Origin: Mangrovibacterium marinum | Lineage (GTDB): Bacteria; Bacteroidota; Bacteroidia; Bacteroidales; Prolixibacteraceae | Assembly (NCBI RefSeq): GCF_003046625.1 | Contig: NZ_QAAD01000005.1 | Coordinates: 186,001-250,000 of the forward strand | DNA: 64,000 bases | Direction of reading: 5' to 3' | Program-made: the position numbers and the translations under genes | The notes under the pieces: generated by a model | Databases searched by the model: none | The model's input: the letters and a program-made list of their open reading frames with translations, nothing else | What the model was told of the DNA's origin: nothing | Shown: in pieces, positions 27,242 to 37,268 of the stretch | Layout: every line of letters begins with the position of its first letter | How positions within the stretch are numbered: the stretch's first letter is position 1

Positions 27242-28316
27242 GATTTGCTCTTTCAAGTGTTAATTTAAGTTCAACCGTATATATCGAATCTCTTTCAATA
27301 ACTGCAAGGCTATGTCGTCCGGGGTAAAGCAGATCGAGTCTCTTTTTAACATTGTCGAGCCCGATTCCGGCATCTTCAAACTTCGAGATCTTAGTCTGCC
27401 GGCGCATGACCAGCGGATTGGAGACCAGGAAATGTAATTCGTTTGCTTTAATATCCAAGTGGACCCGGATGGTGTTTTTCCGCGTGTAATCAATCCCGTG
27501 CTTAAAAGCATTTTCGACCAGCACGGTAAATATGAGTGGTTCAATCAGGATTCCTTTGGGGTTTCCGTTCACCTGGTAATCGATGCGCACAATCTGGGAT
27601 AGGCGCATTTGCTGTAATTCGATAAAGTTGCGAATATGCTCGACTTCCTTTTTCAGATAGACCCGCGGTGCACTCGCTTCGTAAATCACATAGCGCATTA
27701 AACCCGACAACAACAGGATCACGTCGGGGGTTTTGTCCGACTTTTGTCGGGCCAGGGCATAAATCGAGTTCAAGGTATTGAAAAAGAAATGCGGGTTGAT
27801 TTGTGCTTTCAGATAGGATAGCTCGGCAACCAGCTTTTTATTTTCAATTTCTTTCAGTTGATTTTCTTGCTTAAACCACTCGCTTGTTCCCCGGATTCCG
27901 GTGCTTACTGCCAACGATACGATGCAGAGCAACACAATCCCTGTACTTAAAGTCATTGGGCTGGGCAGCGGAATAAACAGGTAGCCCAGAGCTTCTGTTT
28001 TGGTGTCGAAAACGACGGGATGATGCTCATAAAACGGAAGTTCGGAAAAATAAATCAACCCAAAAACAACAGCCAGAGTGCCCACCAGGGAGGCAGCATA
28101 GCTCCTTACTTTTCGTTTGGATAGAAGTCTGGGGATCAATACAAAATAATTCAGGTAAAAGCTCCCGACAAGCAGAACCAGTAGTTTGCTGTATTGAATA
28201 TTATTCATAACACCGCTTAAGTCGATGGAAACATAATGCAATACAATGGCAATAATACACCAAAGCACGACGTATAAGAGGCTTTGGCCTAGGCTGTATT
28301 GTTTTATTTTCGCCAT
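27222..28316 (-). CDS. LytS-type sensor histidine kinase
   Basis: 364 residues. Four membrane helices lie in the first 140 residues with a short periplasmic loop. A coiled-coil then leads to the His_kinase domain, with the phospho-accepting H176 in AQINPHFFFNTLN. The N-box VLVENAFKHG and the glycine-rich DAGIGLDNVKKRLDLLYP form the ATP site. There is no large sensor domain, so the signal is probably sensed in the membrane. Operon with the LytTR regulator. Confidence 0.94.
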   Translation of the reverse strand: MAKIKQYSLGQSLLYVVLWCIIAIVLHYVSIDLSGVMNNIQYSKLLVLLVGSFYLNYFVLIPRLLSKRKVRSYAASLVGTLAVVFGLIYFSELPFYEHHPVVFDTKTEALGYLFIPLPSPMTLSTGIVLLCIVSLAVSTGIRGTSEWFKQENQLKEIENKKLVAELSYLKAQINPHFFFNTLNSIYALARQKSDKTPDVILLLSGLMRYVIYEASAPRVYLKKEVEHIRNFIELQQMRLSQIVRIDYQVNGNPKGILIEPLIFTVLVENAFKHGIDYTRKNTIRVHLDIKANELHFLVSNPLVMRRQTKISKFEDAGIGLDNVKKRLDLLYPGRHSLAVIERDSIYTVELKLTLERANHEMHNH

Positions 28317-28419
28317 ACGGGAATCCTGTCAATTTCGGTTAAACGGAGCGGTTTCCGTACAAAAATGGCATAAAATAATCAGATATCAAACCAGATTCTG
28401 CAGCGCCGGACAAACTGTT

Positions 28420-28458
28420 AAAAAGGCAGAGCAGGACGCCTGAGGTTAGCCTGCTCTG
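28420..28458 (-). terminator. Rho-independent terminator of sucA-sucB
   Basis: CAGAGCAGG (28427-28435) pairs with CCTGCTCTG (28450-28458) around a 14-base loop; on the minus strand five T follow (A-run 28420-28424). It lies 24 bases after the sucB stop. Confidence 0.8.
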
Positions 28459-28481
28459 TCTCAATCCGAATTATCATTTAT

Positions 28482-29720
28482 TTAAACCTGTAGTAAAAGT
28501 TCTTCGGGAGCTTTTCCGTCGGTTAATAGTAACTGCGGATTTTCGAGCAGCTCTTTGATCTTCACCAGAAATCCAACCGAGTCTTTGCCGTCAATTATCC
28601 GGTGGTCATAAGATAAGGCAACGTACATCATTGGCCGGATAACAACCTGACCATCTACCGCCACCGGGCGATCAACGATATTGTGCATGCCTAGGATGGC
28701 CGATTGCGGAGGATTAATAATTGGTGTTGAAAGCAGGGATCCGAAAACACCACCATTGGTAATTGTGAATGTACCGCCGGTTAGCTCTTCGATCGAGATC
28801 TTCTTATTGCGGGCTTTTTCGGCCAGTTCCTTTATTTCGAGCTCTATAGCCGGAATACTTTTACTCTCGGCATTGCGTACAATGGGAACCATCAATCCCT
28901 TGGGCGTTGATACGGCAATGCCCACATCAACAAATTGCGGTTCAATAATTTGATCACCGTCAATCATTGAGTTAACCGCCGGATGGAACTGTGCAGCAAC
29001 AGCTACTGCTTTGGTAAAGAAAGACATGAATCCGAGCTTAAATCCATGTTTCTCGACAAATTTTGGTTGATACTTCTTCCTTAGCTCCATAATCGGGCTC
29101 ATGTCCACCTCGTTGAAGGTGGTCAGCATGGCTGTTTCATTTTTTACAGCCACCAGGCGCTGGCTCAACTTCCGCCGGAGCATAGTCATGTTCTCGCGCT
29201 TGAGATCTCTCGAAAAGTTAGCTTTGGTTCCACCCACAACCGCTTGCTTTTCTGCAGCCGGCTGATGAATTACCGCTTCAACTTCCTTTTTACCAATTCG
29301 CTGTAAACCCGAAATAATATCATCAACCGAGAGATGATGTTCTTCCATCATTTCTTTGGCTACAGCCGTTGTCTTGATTTTGGGCTGATCTTTTGCTTCT
29401 GCTTTTTCCGCTTTTGGCGCCGATGGAGCTTCCTTTTTCTCTTCAACAGCTGCTGAAGGCGCCTTTTTGGGGGGAGCTCCGGCAGCGTCGGTATCAATGG
29501 TGCAGGCCAGCGCCCCCACTTCTACGGTATCGCCTTCCTGTACGTTGAAGCTAATTTTTCCCGACTCCTCGGCTACAAGTGTTAAGGTTGCCTTGTCGGA
29601 TTCTATTTCGGCAACTTCTTCATTCTTTTCGACGATACTTCCATCTTCTACGAGCCATTTACCTAGCTCAACCTCGGTGATCGATTCACCAGGGGTAGGT
29701 ATCTTAATCTCTATTATCAT
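28482..29720 (-). CDS. sucB: 2-oxoglutarate dehydrogenase E2, dihydrolipoyl succinyltransferase
   Basis: 412 residues from the ATG at 29720; an upstream ATG at 29759 would add 13 residues inside sucA. One lipoyl domain carries the lipoylated lysine K43 in ESDKATL. An Ala/Lys/Pro-rich linker (about 95-130) and an E1/E3-binding segment ([25 protein letters not shown]) follow. The catalytic domain ends with [13 protein letters not shown], containing the active-site His and Asp. It transfers succinyl groups from the E1-bound intermediate to CoA in the TCA cycle. The gene lies 16 bases after sucA. Confidence 0.96.
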   Translation of the reverse strand: MIIEIKIPTPGESITEVELGKWLVEDGSIVEKNEEVAEIESDKATLTLVAEESGKISFNVQEGDTVEVGALACTIDTDAAGAPPKKAPSAAVEEKKEAPSAPKAEKAEAKDQPKIKTTAVAKEMMEEHHLSVDDIISGLQRIGKKEVEAVIHQPAAEKQAVVGGTKANFSRDLKRENMTMLRRKLSQRLVAVKNETAMLTTFNEVDMSPIMELRKKYQPKFVEKHGFKLGFMSFFTKAVAVAAQFHPAVNSMIDGDQIIEPQFVDVGIAVSTPKGLMVPIVRNAESKSIPAIELEIKELAEKARNKKISIEELTGGTFTITNGGVFGSLLSTPIINPPQSAILGMHNIVDRPVAVDGQVVIRPMMYVALSYDHRIIDGKDSVGFLVKIKELLENPQLLLTDGKAPEELLLQV

Positions 29721-29736
29721 GGGATCTGATCTTTTT

Positions 29737-32463
29737 TTAGGCAAGAACTTCCTCGCCAAATATTTTATTCATAATCTTTTCGAGACGCAGGTTGTGTTGT
29801 TTCATCAAACCTCCGGCCGGCGTACCGCTTTCCGGACGTGCTGCCAATTCAAACTGAATATGTCTCAGTTTACGTTGCAGAAACGGCCAGGCACCCATGT
29901 TTTCAGGTTCGTCCTGAGCCCAGATTACACGCGTTGCTTTTTTATACTTGTCCAGCACAGCATCAATCTGGTCGGTTGGCAGCGGGTACAACTGTTCAAT
30001 ACGCACAATGGCCGTGGTATTGTCGCCAACATCGTTACGTTTTTTCACTAAATCGTAATACAAACGACCGGCGGTAAATACAACCTGACGAACCTGTGCC
30101 GGTTTCACCATGACATCGTCAATGATTTCGCGGAAACCACCTTCTGCCAGATCGTTCAATGTACAGCTGACCATTGGATGACGCAACAAGCTTTTGGGTG
30201 TAAATACAATCAGCGGCATACGAGTTTGCCAGTGGATATGGCGGCGTAACAGGTGAAACAAATTATCGGGAGTTGTTGGTACAATGACCTGCATATTGTT
30301 GTTGGCCGCCAGTGTCAGGAAACGCTCCAGCCGTGCACTGGAGTGTTCGGGACCTTGTCCTTCGTAGCCGTGTGGCAGGAATAAAGCCAGGTTATTCATC
30401 AAGCCCCATTTTTCTTCGGCCGAAGTAATGTATTGGTCGATGATTACCTGGGCCACGTTGGTAAAGTCACCAAACTGAGCTTCCCAAACTGTAAGAGCAT
30501 TGGGCTGCGCCATGGCATAACCATATTCAAAGCCCATAACACCATACTCCGATAAGTGAGAGTTATAGACATGGAAGGGAGCCTGTGTTTCTGCAATGTT
30601 TTTTAGCGGGAAATACTTTTCATCCATATCTTCCACCACAAAAGCGGCGTGCCGGTGAGCAAATGTTCCGCGTTCGCAGTCCTGCCCGCTAAGACGAACC
30701 CGATGCCCCTCGGCCAGCAGGCTGGCATAAGCCAAGAGCTCCGCCATCGCCCAGTCCAGTTTATTATCCGACAGCATCATCTTACGATCCGAGATAATCC
30801 GGTTTACTTTATTAAAGAAGACTTTGTCCGTTGGTAAGGTTGTTAACTTCTCGCCTAGCTGATGCAAGGTATCCAGATCAACTTTGGTATCAATCCGCTG
30901 GCTAAAATCAATTTTTCCGGGTTTACGATATTTCTCATATTCATGAACCAGAAATTTTTTGATTTTCAGCTTCTCAATCTTTTCCGACTCATGATACATG
31001 TCGTCCAGATAATTATCGAAAGCAACAACTTCTTCATTGACTTGTTCTTTCGTCATTATTCCTAACGCAACAAGCTTTTCGGCATAGATATCGCGCGGAT
31101 TTTTGTGTTTTGCAATGGCCTTATACAACAAGGGTTGCGTAAAACGAGGCTCGTCGCCTTCGTTGTGGCCGTATTTGCGGTAGCACAAAATGTCGATAAA
31201 CACATCGGAATTGAATTTTTGGCGGTATTCCATAGCCAACTTGATGGTGTAAATCAAGGCTTCCACATCGTCGCCATTGACGTGAAAAACCGGAGAACGC
31301 GTAACCTTGGCTACGTCGGTACTATAGGTACTCGAGCGGGCATCCAGGTAGTTGGTGGTGAACCCAACCTGGTTATTAATCACCAGATGAATTGAGCCAC
31401 CGGTTTTGTAGCCCTTTAGTTGCGACATTTGCGTCACCTCGTACACAATACCCTGAGCAGCAATGGCTGCATCACCATGGATGACGATTGGTGCTACCTT
31501 GGAATAATCGCGGTTGTAGAGTTCATCGATGCGCGAGCGGGACATTCCCTGGACCAGGGCGGCTACCGTTTCCAGGTGCGAAGGATTCGGTACAAGGCTC
31601 AGTTTTACATCTTTCCCGGCGTCTGTCTGGATTATATTTTCGAAACCGAGGTGGTACTTCACATCCCCCATCATAATATCTTCTTCGTATTCAGTTCCGT
31701 AGAACTCTTTGAAGATATTCTGATACGGTTTTTTCATGATATTGCTCAGTACATTCAAACGCCCGCGGTGAGCCATGCCGACGACAAACTCACTGATCCC
31801 CAGATCGGCACCATGTTCAATAACCGCATCCAGCGCCGGAATAAGGCTTTCGGCACCTTCAAGGGAGAAACGTTTTTGTCCGACAAATTTTTTATGGATG
31901 TAACTTTCGAAGCCTACGGCAACTTTAAGATGATAAAAGATATGTTTCCTCTTTTCATCGGTAAACGGTTGCGAGTTTTTGGAGCTTTCCATCTTGTGTT
32001 GCATCCAGTCAACAATCTCCGGATGGCGGATGTACATATATTCAACGCCGATAGAATTACAATAAGTCGCTTCAAGATGTGCAACAATGTCCTTCAGTTT
32101 AGCTGGCCCTATTCCAATGCTATTTCCCGCTTGGAATACTTTTTCAAGGTCACTTTTCTCCAGGCCAAAATTTTCAATGTCCAGGGTCGGTTTGTACTTC
32201 CGGCGGGCACGTACTGGGTTGGTCTTCGTGAATAAGTGGCCACGCTGGCGGTAGCCGTGGATCAGATTAAGAATGGCAAACTCCTTATCAATATCACTTC
32301 CTGAGAATTCCGACTTGCTTTGATAGTTTTTTCGTGCTAATTCAAAGCCTTTAAAAAAATGCCTCCAACTTTCGTCGATACTTTCCGGATCTCTCAGATA
32401 ATCCTGGTAAAGTTCATCTACGGCGGCAATTTCCTGATTTCCTACTTGAGAATAGTTATCCAT
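29737..32463 (-). CDS. sucA: 2-oxoglutarate dehydrogenase E1 component
   Basis: 908 residues, the normal length for the E1o subunit. The N-terminal motif [19 protein letters not shown] binds the E2 core. Thiamine-diphosphate binding is shown by the [13 protein letters not shown] segment and NNQVGFTT, and the [29 protein letters not shown]-like and [11 protein letters not shown] segments are conserved E1o blocks. It decarboxylates 2-oxoglutarate and passes the succinyl group to SucB. First gene of the sucAB unit; two 15-bp direct repeats lie 46-84 bases upstream of its start. Confidence 0.97.
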   Translation of the reverse strand: MDNYSQVGNQEIAAVDELYQDYLRDPESIDESWRHFFKGFELARKNYQSKSEFSGSDIDKEFAILNLIHGYRQRGHLFTKTNPVRARRKYKPTLDIENFGLEKSDLEKVFQAGNSIGIGPAKLKDIVAHLEATYCNSIGVEYMYIRHPEIVDWMQHKMESSKNSQPFTDEKRKHIFYHLKVAVGFESYIHKKFVGQKRFSLEGAESLIPALDAVIEHGADLGISEFVVGMAHRGRLNVLSNIMKKPYQNIFKEFYGTEYEEDIMMGDVKYHLGFENIIQTDAGKDVKLSLVPNPSHLETVAALVQGMSRSRIDELYNRDYSKVAPIVIHGDAAIAAQGIVYEVTQMSQLKGYKTGGSIHLVINNQVGFTTNYLDARSSTYSTDVAKVTRSPVFHVNGDDVEALIYTIKLAMEYRQKFNSDVFIDILCYRKYGHNEGDEPRFTQPLLYKAIAKHKNPRDIYAEKLVALGIMTKEQVNEEVVAFDNYLDDMYHESEKIEKLKIKKFLVHEYEKYRKPGKIDFSQRIDTKVDLDTLHQLGEKLTTLPTDKVFFNKVNRIISDRKMMLSDNKLDWAMAELLAYASLLAEGHRVRLSGQDCERGTFAHRHAAFVVEDMDEKYFPLKNIAETQAPFHVYNSHLSEYGVMGFEYGYAMAQPNALTVWEAQFGDFTNVAQVIIDQYITSAEEKWGLMNNLALFLPHGYEGQGPEHSSARLERFLTLAANNNMQVIVPTTPDNLFHLLRRHIHWQTRMPLIVFTPKSLLRHPMVSCTLNDLAEGGFREIIDDVMVKPAQVRQVVFTAGRLYYDLVKKRNDVGDNTTAIVRIEQLYPLPTDQIDAVLDKYKKATRVIWAQDEPENMGAWPFLQRKLRHIQFELAARPESGTPAGGLMKQHNLRLEKIMNKIFGEEVLA

Positions 32464-32508
32464 TTTGTAGTGTTAGCTAATTCCGACCTTATGTTATAAA
32501 AAGTTCTC

Positions 32509-32547
32509 AAAGATTAACAAATGGTAGTTTTGAAAGTTTAACAAATG
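32509..32547 (-). promoter_or_regulatory. Direct repeats upstream of sucA
   Basis: AAAGATTAACAAATG (32509-32523) and AAAGTTTAACAAATG (32533-32547) differ at one of 15 positions and are 24 bp apart. On the minus strand each reads CATTTGTTAA-(A/T)-CTTT, with TTTG and TAATCTTTG elements resembling promoter boxes. They probably mark the sucA promoter or a regulator-binding site. Confidence 0.5.
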
Positions 32548-32724
32548 TGTTGATTTCTGCCACGAATTTGATTTTTTCATTCTTTGCAGCAATTCATCCC
32601 TGATCGTGCAAAATAACACGAAATAGTGCTCTTGTTTTCTGACATTAATCTGTAAAAACGCGAGGGAATAATAATTTTAGCACTTTTGTGTCGTTATTTA
32701 TTCGCTGTTGAAAAAATATTTCCA

Positions 32725-33732
32725 ATGAAACGATTTCTGCGCATTCTCCTGGCTATGGTTCTATTTCTGGTATTTCTGTACGTTGTGGGGCCTCGGCCAC
32801 CTAAACCAGCCATGACGACCGATTTGCCCTCAGTTGAATATGGGCTAAATGAAATTGAACAGGCAATTGCCGACCACGAAAGCGCCTTGCCAGTAAAGCC
32901 CGATAACGAATCCGCGATCGTATGGACTAACGACAGCGCAAACGAACAAACCGACTGGTGTCTGCTTTACCTGCATGGTTTTTCAGCTTCGCGCATGGAA
33001 GGCTTTCCCACACACATGAATTTTGCAGCTTATTTCGGCATGAATGCGTATCTCCCCCGTTTGGCTTCGCATGGGCTGGAGGTGCCCGAACCGTTGTTGG
33101 ATATGGTACCCGACAGCCTCTATGAATCGGCAAAGGAAGCTCTGCAGATAGCCCACATTCTGGGTAAAAAAGTAGTTATCATGAGCACTTCAACGGGCGG
33201 AACACTGTCGCTGAAACTGGCTGCTGATTTTCCCGAGTTGGTGGACGGACTGATTCTGCTATCGCCCAATGTGGCTATTAATAACCCGGCTGCTTTTCTG
33301 CTCTCCGGACCATGGGGATTGCAGATTGCACGGCAGGTTTACCACGGCAAATATCGCTACACCAACGACAATGCGGATGATGAAGAGTGCAAATACTGGA
33401 ATTGTTTTTACCGGCTCGAGGCTATTGTTTATTTGCAACAGTTGGTTGATGCAACGATGAAGGATAAAGTATTTAAGCAAGTTCAGGCACCTGTCTTCCT
33501 GGGGTACTATTATCAGGATGAAGAGCAGCAGGATCCGGTGGTTCGTGTTGATGCTGCCTTACGGATGTTCGACGAACTGGGAACAGCTGCGGAATTGAAA
33601 CAAAAGCAAGCCTTTGATGCCGGGGCACATGTAATTGGTTGCGGAATGTATTCGAAGGCTCAAAAAGAAGTTGAAGCGGCAGCAATCCGGTTTGGAGAGC
33701 AGATTCTGCACATCGAACCGAAAGACAACTGA
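32725..33732 (+). CDS. Membrane-anchored alpha/beta hydrolase
   Basis: 335 residues from the ATG at 32725. One N-terminal membrane segment (FLRILLAMVLFLVFLYVVG) anchors it or serves as a signal. The fold begins WCLLYLHGFSASRMEG, an oxyanion-hole loop; the nucleophile is S156 in the elbow MSTSTGGT (GxSxG variant with Ser first). A late Asp in the DEEQQDPVVRV region and His in FDAGAHVIGCG complete the triad. The C-terminal region resembles the carboxylesterase/lysophospholipase type. Substrate unknown. It is divergent from sucA and ends at a hairpin before rimO. Confidence 0.88.
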   Translation: MKRFLRILLAMVLFLVFLYVVGPRPPKPAMTTDLPSVEYGLNEIEQAIADHESALPVKPDNESAIVWTNDSANEQTDWCLLYLHGFSASRMEGFPTHMNFAAYFGMNAYLPRLASHGLEVPEPLLDMVPDSLYESAKEALQIAHILGKKVVIMSTSTGGTLSLKLAADFPELVDGLILLSPNVAINNPAAFLLSGPWGLQIARQVYHGKYRYTNDNADDEECKYWNCFYRLEAIVYLQQLVDATMKDKVFKQVQAPVFLGYYYQDEEQQDPVVRVDAALRMFDELGTAAELKQKQAFDAGAHVIGCGMYSKAQKEVEAAAIRFGEQILHIEPKDN

Positions 33733-33783
33733 TGCTGGGCCAGAACATCGTGCTCGTTGTCAGCCGAAACAATCGGTATAAAA

Positions 33784-33821
33784 CAGAAACGGCAAGACCC
33801 AAAGAGCTTTGCCGTTTTCTG
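33784..33821. terminator. Hairpin terminator between the hydrolase and rimO
   Basis: A 12-bp stem with one bulged A (33784-33795 with 33809-33821) lies between two convergent genes. Its minus-strand reading is followed by TTTTA, so it would end rimO-ftsY transcripts best; it may work for both directions. Confidence 0.65.
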
Positions 33822-33840
33822 AAAAAGGGGGAAGTTTCCC

Positions 33841-35136
33841 TTATATTTTTGTAGCAAACAGATCAAATTCCGTTGCATCGTTTATCTTCACTGAGTAGAA
33901 GTTACCAACCTGAATGTCATTACATTTATCGATCAGCACCTCACAATCTACTTCAGGTGAATCATACTCCGTGCGTGCAACAAAATAATCCTCTTCTTCG
34001 CGATCAACCAACACGCGCAACTCTTTACCAATTTGCTGCTGGCTAAAACGAGCCGAAATGGCTTGCTGCATTTCCATCAGTTCATCGGCGCGGGCTTCTT
34101 TTACCTCCTGCGGAATGTCGTCTTTGTACATTTTGAAGGCATAAGTATCGTCCTCGCTCGAATAAGCAAAAACGCCCATTCGTTCAAACGGATATTCCTG
34201 AACGAAAGCTTTCAGCTCCTGGAAATCCTCATCGGTTTCGCCGGGGTGACCAACCAAAAAGGTGGTTCGCAAGGCGATTCCAGGCACCTCTTCGCGAATT
34301 TTATCAATCAACTGAATCGTTTCTTCTTTATTGATTTTGCGACGCATCATTCCCAACATTTTATCGGTAATGTGCTGCAAAGGAATGTCCAGGTATTTAG
34401 CCACGTTTTTGCGCTCGCGCATCACGCGCAGCACGTCCATCGGGAATTTCGACGGATATGTATAATGCAGGCGTATCCACTCCAGCCCTTCAACATCCGC
34501 CAGCCGGTCAATCAGTTCAGCCAGCTTGCTCTCGCCGTAGCGGTCGATTCCGTAATACGACAAATCCTGTGCAATAACTAAAAGTTCTTTTACGCCATTG
34601 TCAGCCAGCTCTTTGGCTTCCTGGACCAAACTTTCCATGTCGCGCGACTTATGGTTGCCGGTAAACTGCGGAATAGCACAGAATGAGCAATGACGGTTAC
34701 AACCTTCGCTAATCTTCAGGTAAGCAAAATGTGCCGGTGTGGTTTTTACCCGATGATACATTTTTTGCTCGTAGAAGTTCGCGTTCAGATCTTTAATGAT
34801 TTCCTTGAAGTCGAACTTACCGTAAAACTTATCTACTTCCGGAATTTCCTTGGTTAAATCGTCCTTGTACCTTGCCGACAAGCAGCCCATTACCAATAGT
34901 TTATCCAACTTCCCGGCTTTGCGGGCGTCTGCAAAATTCAGGATGGTATTGACCGATTCTTCCTTCGCATCGGCAATGAAACCGCAGGTGTTCAAAATAA
35001 CGATATTGGCATCATCCTCCTCCGAATCATGCACTACCTTAAAGCCATTCAGATCCAACTGATTCAGCAACATTTCCGAATCAACCAGGTTTTTCGAACA
35101 GCCCAGTGTCATGATGTTTACTTTTCCTCTCTTCAT
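33841..35136 (-). CDS. rimO: Ribosomal protein S12 methylthiotransferase
   Basis: 431 residues. The UPF0004 domain has the three cluster cysteines C13 (TLGCSKN), C51 (LNTCGF) and C85 (VMGCLS). The radical-SAM motif is C146-x3-C150-x2-C153 in EGCNRHCSFCAIP. A C-terminal TRAM domain (LRVLVDREEEDYFVARTEYDSPEVD) binds substrate. RimO adds methylthio to an aspartate of ribosomal protein S12. The QFTGNHKSRD segment and overall length match RimO rather than MiaB or MtaB. It lies downstream of ftsY on the same strand, as in most Bacteroidota. Confidence 0.97.
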   Translation of the reverse strand: MKRGKVNIMTLGCSKNLVDSEMLLNQLDLNGFKVVHDSEEDDANIVILNTCGFIADAKEESVNTILNFADARKAGKLDKLLVMGCLSARYKDDLTKEIPEVDKFYGKFDFKEIIKDLNANFYEQKMYHRVKTTPAHFAYLKISEGCNRHCSFCAIPQFTGNHKSRDMESLVQEAKELADNGVKELLVIAQDLSYYGIDRYGESKLAELIDRLADVEGLEWIRLHYTYPSKFPMDVLRVMRERKNVAKYLDIPLQHITDKMLGMMRRKINKEETIQLIDKIREEVPGIALRTTFLVGHPGETDEDFQELKAFVQEYPFERMGVFAYSSEDDTYAFKMYKDDIPQEVKEARADELMEMQQAISARFSQQQIGKELRVLVDREEEDYFVARTEYDSPEVDCEVLIDKCNDIQVGNFYSVKINDATEFDLFATKI

Positions 35137-35178
35137 ATTTTAATGTCAAATTTTTATCGTCCTCTACAACAATCAAAA

Positions 35179-35302
35179 TCAGCTCTGGTTTTCAAAGCTG
35201 ATCATCACCATGCGCATACCCGGCATCTGCTCCGGACTCACACGCACATTTAAACGGGGTGTTGGGGCGATTTTATCGGATGGTTGATTTTGGGGGCAAT
35301 TA
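35179..35302 (-). pseudogene. Possible relict C-terminal coding fragment between ftsY and rimO
   Basis: About 40 open codons on the minus strand encode PTPRLNVRVSPEQMPG and end at a stop at 35179, but no ATG lies in frame within the gap except late methionines. The composition looks protein-like. It may be the remains of a deleted gene, or chance. No family recognised. Confidence 0.2.
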
Positions 35303-36250
35303 TGAGAAAAGCGAATCGACAAATTCAACGCGGTTGAAGATCTGCAAATCCTCCATCTTTTCTCCGATGCCAATATATTTTACCGGAATCTTAAATTGAT
35401 CACTGATACCAATCACAACACCACCTTTCGCTGTTCCGTCGAGTTTGGTCAGGGCCAGGGCGGTAACTTCGGTAGCCAGGGTAAATTGCTTGGCTTGTTC
35501 AAAGGCATTTTGGCCGGTAGAGCCGTCGAGCACCAGCAGAACTTCGTCAGGAGCGCCGGGAACAACCTTTTGCATCACTTTTTTGATCTTCGAAAGCTCG
35601 TTCATCAGGTTGATTTTATTGTGCAAACGGCCGGCCGTATCAATAATCACCACATCGGCTCCCTGGGCTTTGGCCGACTTCAGTGTATCGAAAGCAACCG
35701 ATGCCGGATCGGAGCCCATATCCTGACGTACAATAGGCACATCAACACGTTTCGCCCACACCTCCAGCTGATCGATGGCAGCTGCACGGAAGGTGTCGGC
35801 AGCACCCAAAATAACCTTCTTGCCGGCTTTTTTGAAGTTGTATGCCAGCTTGCCAATGGTGGTTGTTTTGCCCACACCATTTACACCGACAACCATTATC
35901 ACATAAGGCTCGTTGCTTTGTGGCAGCTCAAAGTCGGAAACGTCCACTGTATTATTTTCTTCCAGCAAAGCCGCAATTTCTTCTTTCAAAATGCGGTTCA
36001 ACTCCGAAACTCCCAGATATTTATCGCGATCAACACGCTCCTCAATCCGGCGAATAATTTTCAGGGTTGTGTCAACACCAACATCCGAAGTAATCAGCAC
36101 TTCTTCCAGGTTATCCAAAACCTCGTCGTCAACCTTTGATTTACCAACAACGGCACGACTTAGCTTCTGAAATACACTTTCTTTGGTTTTCGCCAAACCC
36201 TGATCGAGGCTTTCTTTTTTTGCCTTAGAAAATAATCCGAAAAGACCCAT
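35300..36250 (-). CDS. ftsY: Signal recognition particle receptor FtsY
   Basis: 316 residues, without the long acidic N-terminal extension of E. coli FtsY. The NG domain shows G1 VGVNGVGKTTTIGKLA (about 121-136), DTFRAAAIDQL, G3 DTAGR, G4 TKLDGTAKGG and the closing GIGEKMEDLQIF. It is the GTPase that receives ribosome-SRP complexes at the membrane for co-translational insertion. It is normally next to DUF4295 in this phylum, but here the preceding gene is a LexA-like regulator. It has its own -7 box at 36282-36289. Confidence 0.98.
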   Translation of the reverse strand: MGLFGLFSKAKKESLDQGLAKTKESVFQKLSRAVVGKSKVDDEVLDNLEEVLITSDVGVDTTLKIIRRIEERVDRDKYLGVSELNRILKEEIAALLEENNTVDVSDFELPQSNEPYVIMVVGVNGVGKTTTIGKLAYNFKKAGKKVILGAADTFRAAAIDQLEVWAKRVDVPIVRQDMGSDPASVAFDTLKSAKAQGADVVIIDTAGRLHNKINLMNELSKIKKVMQKVVPGAPDEVLLVLDGSTGQNAFEQAKQFTLATEVTALALTKLDGTAKGGVVIGISDQFKIPVKYIGIGEKMEDLQIFNRVEFVDSLFS

Positions 36251-36281
36251 ATTTTACGTTTGTTTTGAAGGCGCCAATTTA

Positions 36282-36289
36282 CAAAATTA
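36282..36289 (-). promoter_or_regulatory. -7 promoter box of ftsY
   Basis: On the minus strand TAATTTTG matches TAnnTTTG, 31 bases before the ftsY ATG at 36250. No TTTG is visible 20 bases upstream. It supports independent transcription of ftsY-rimO. Confidence 0.45.
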
Positions 36290-36330
36290 TGCCGAATAAC
36301 AGGAAGGAAATTAACGCTTAAGCTAAGTTT

Positions 36331-36346
36331 TTGATTTTAAAATCAA
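36331..36346. repeat. 16-bp perfect palindrome after the LexA-like gene
   Basis: TTGATTTTAAAATCAA abuts the stop codon of the regulator. It has no loop, so it is a poor terminator, and may be a protein-binding site in the ftsY upstream region or chance in AT-rich DNA. Confidence 0.3.
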
Positions 36347-37114
36347 TCAGCCATTGCCGAGGCGGCGAATTTCGTTTTTCATTTCCGCTAAAATATCCGA
36401 AAGCCGGCTTATCTCGAGGTGATTAGCCCGAGGTAAATTGAAGCTCAACACCCCGTCGGCCTTCCAGATCTCGAGCACAGTATTCATTTCAACCTGGTAG
36501 GCTTCATAGTCGGGATTATCCGACTTCAGCAACAACCGACCCTCTTCCTGATGATAAATTCGCTTGTAGACCAGTCCTTCGTCGCGGGTTATCAGCACAT
36601 AAGTTTGGCCATCTTTCATGTCGGCAATCGACTCAACAAACTCGCAAAATACATAAGAACCGTCCTGCACAGGCAGCATACTATCCCCTTTTAGTTGAAA
36701 TACCCGGTAGGTTTTTCCGCGCGAAAGTTCCGGAACAGGCATGTTGAAGGCCGGTAGCTGCTCCATGTATTCGGGGTCGGCGTAGCCATTCAGATAGCCT
36801 GCTGAAGCCCTGGCCGGAACAAGCGAGATCATTTCCTCGTTTGCTGAATCCACAACGACCGAAAGAATCCTCAAGCTCGTATCCTGCGTGCCCTTCGCAC
36901 TGTTTCTTACGCTTAAATCAGTACTGATCAACTGATCGAGACTCAATTCGAAAGTTGCTGCCATTTGCTGCAACATCGCAATTTTCGGACTGGCTCTTCC
37001 CTCTTCATAAGCGCCAATATGCGACCGTTTCAGGCCCAACTTGCTTGCCAGATCCTGCTGCGTAAGACCATGCTCGCGACGCAAAAATTTAAGGTTGACC
37101 GGGAGATAATTCAT
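36347..37114 (-). CDS. LexA-like XRE/S24 self-cleaving transcriptional repressor
   Basis: 255 residues. The N-terminus is a Cro/C1 helix-turn-helix (LKFLRREHGLTQQDLASKLGLKR, then SHIGAYEEGRASPK). After a linker comes a LexA/S24 peptidase domain: a likely cleavage site A105-G106 in ARASAGY, the catalytic serine S145 in KGDSMLPV and the lysine K184 in GLVYKRIY. DNA damage would trigger RecA-assisted self-cleavage and derepression, as known for LexA and CI-like repressors. It is divergent from the radical-SAM gene with GCTAA-N5-TTAG(C/T) sites between, one directly before its own ATG, which implies autorepression. The last 35 residues form an extra helical tail. True LexA is rare in this phylum. 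Confidence 0.88.
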   Translation of the reverse strand: MNYLPVNLKFLRREHGLTQQDLASKLGLKRSHIGAYEEGRASPKIAMLQQMAATFELSLDQLISTDLSVRNSAKGTQDTSLRILSVVVDSANEEMISLVPARASAGYLNGYADPEYMEQLPAFNMPVPELSRGKTYRVFQLKGDSMLPVQDGSYVFCEFVESIADMKDGQTYVLITRDEGLVYKRIYHQEEGRLLLKSDNPDYEAYQVEMNTVLEIWKADGVLSFNLPRANHLEISRLSDILAEMKNEIRRLGNG

Positions 37115-37117
37115 AGC

Positions 37118-37268
37118 GCTAATATTTTTAGTTCACCTCTTCTTTTTTTGCTAAACATATTAGCCATGCTAAAATATTTAGTATTTTCGAGGCGGATTTT
37201 TCAAATTCAATACGGTAAAAATAGCGCAAAATGAATAAATCGGTTCTTGACAAGCTAAAAATATTAGC
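37118..37268. promoter_or_regulatory. Four operator-like 15-bp inverted repeats, GCTAA-N5-TTAG(C/T)
   Basis: Sites are at 37118-37132, 37150-37164, 37168-37182 and 37254-37268. Two (second and fourth) are perfect inverted repeats, GCTAA-N5-TTAGC; the other two end in TTAGT. Centres lie at 37125, 37157, 37175 and 37261; the middle pair is 18 bp apart. The first touches the regulator start, the fourth lies inside codons 8-13 of the radical-SAM gene. They are the natural binding sites of the S24 regulator. Confidence 0.75.

Noticed and set aside
31420-32235. 271-codon plus-strand frame inside sucA
   Set aside because: It lies wholly opposite the conserved sucA gene, shows no domain, and its composition (many His, Phe, Arg) is that of an antisense frame.
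35396-36139. 247-codon plus-strand frame inside ftsY
   Set aside because: It is antisense to all GTPase motifs of FtsY and has no recognised start context or family.
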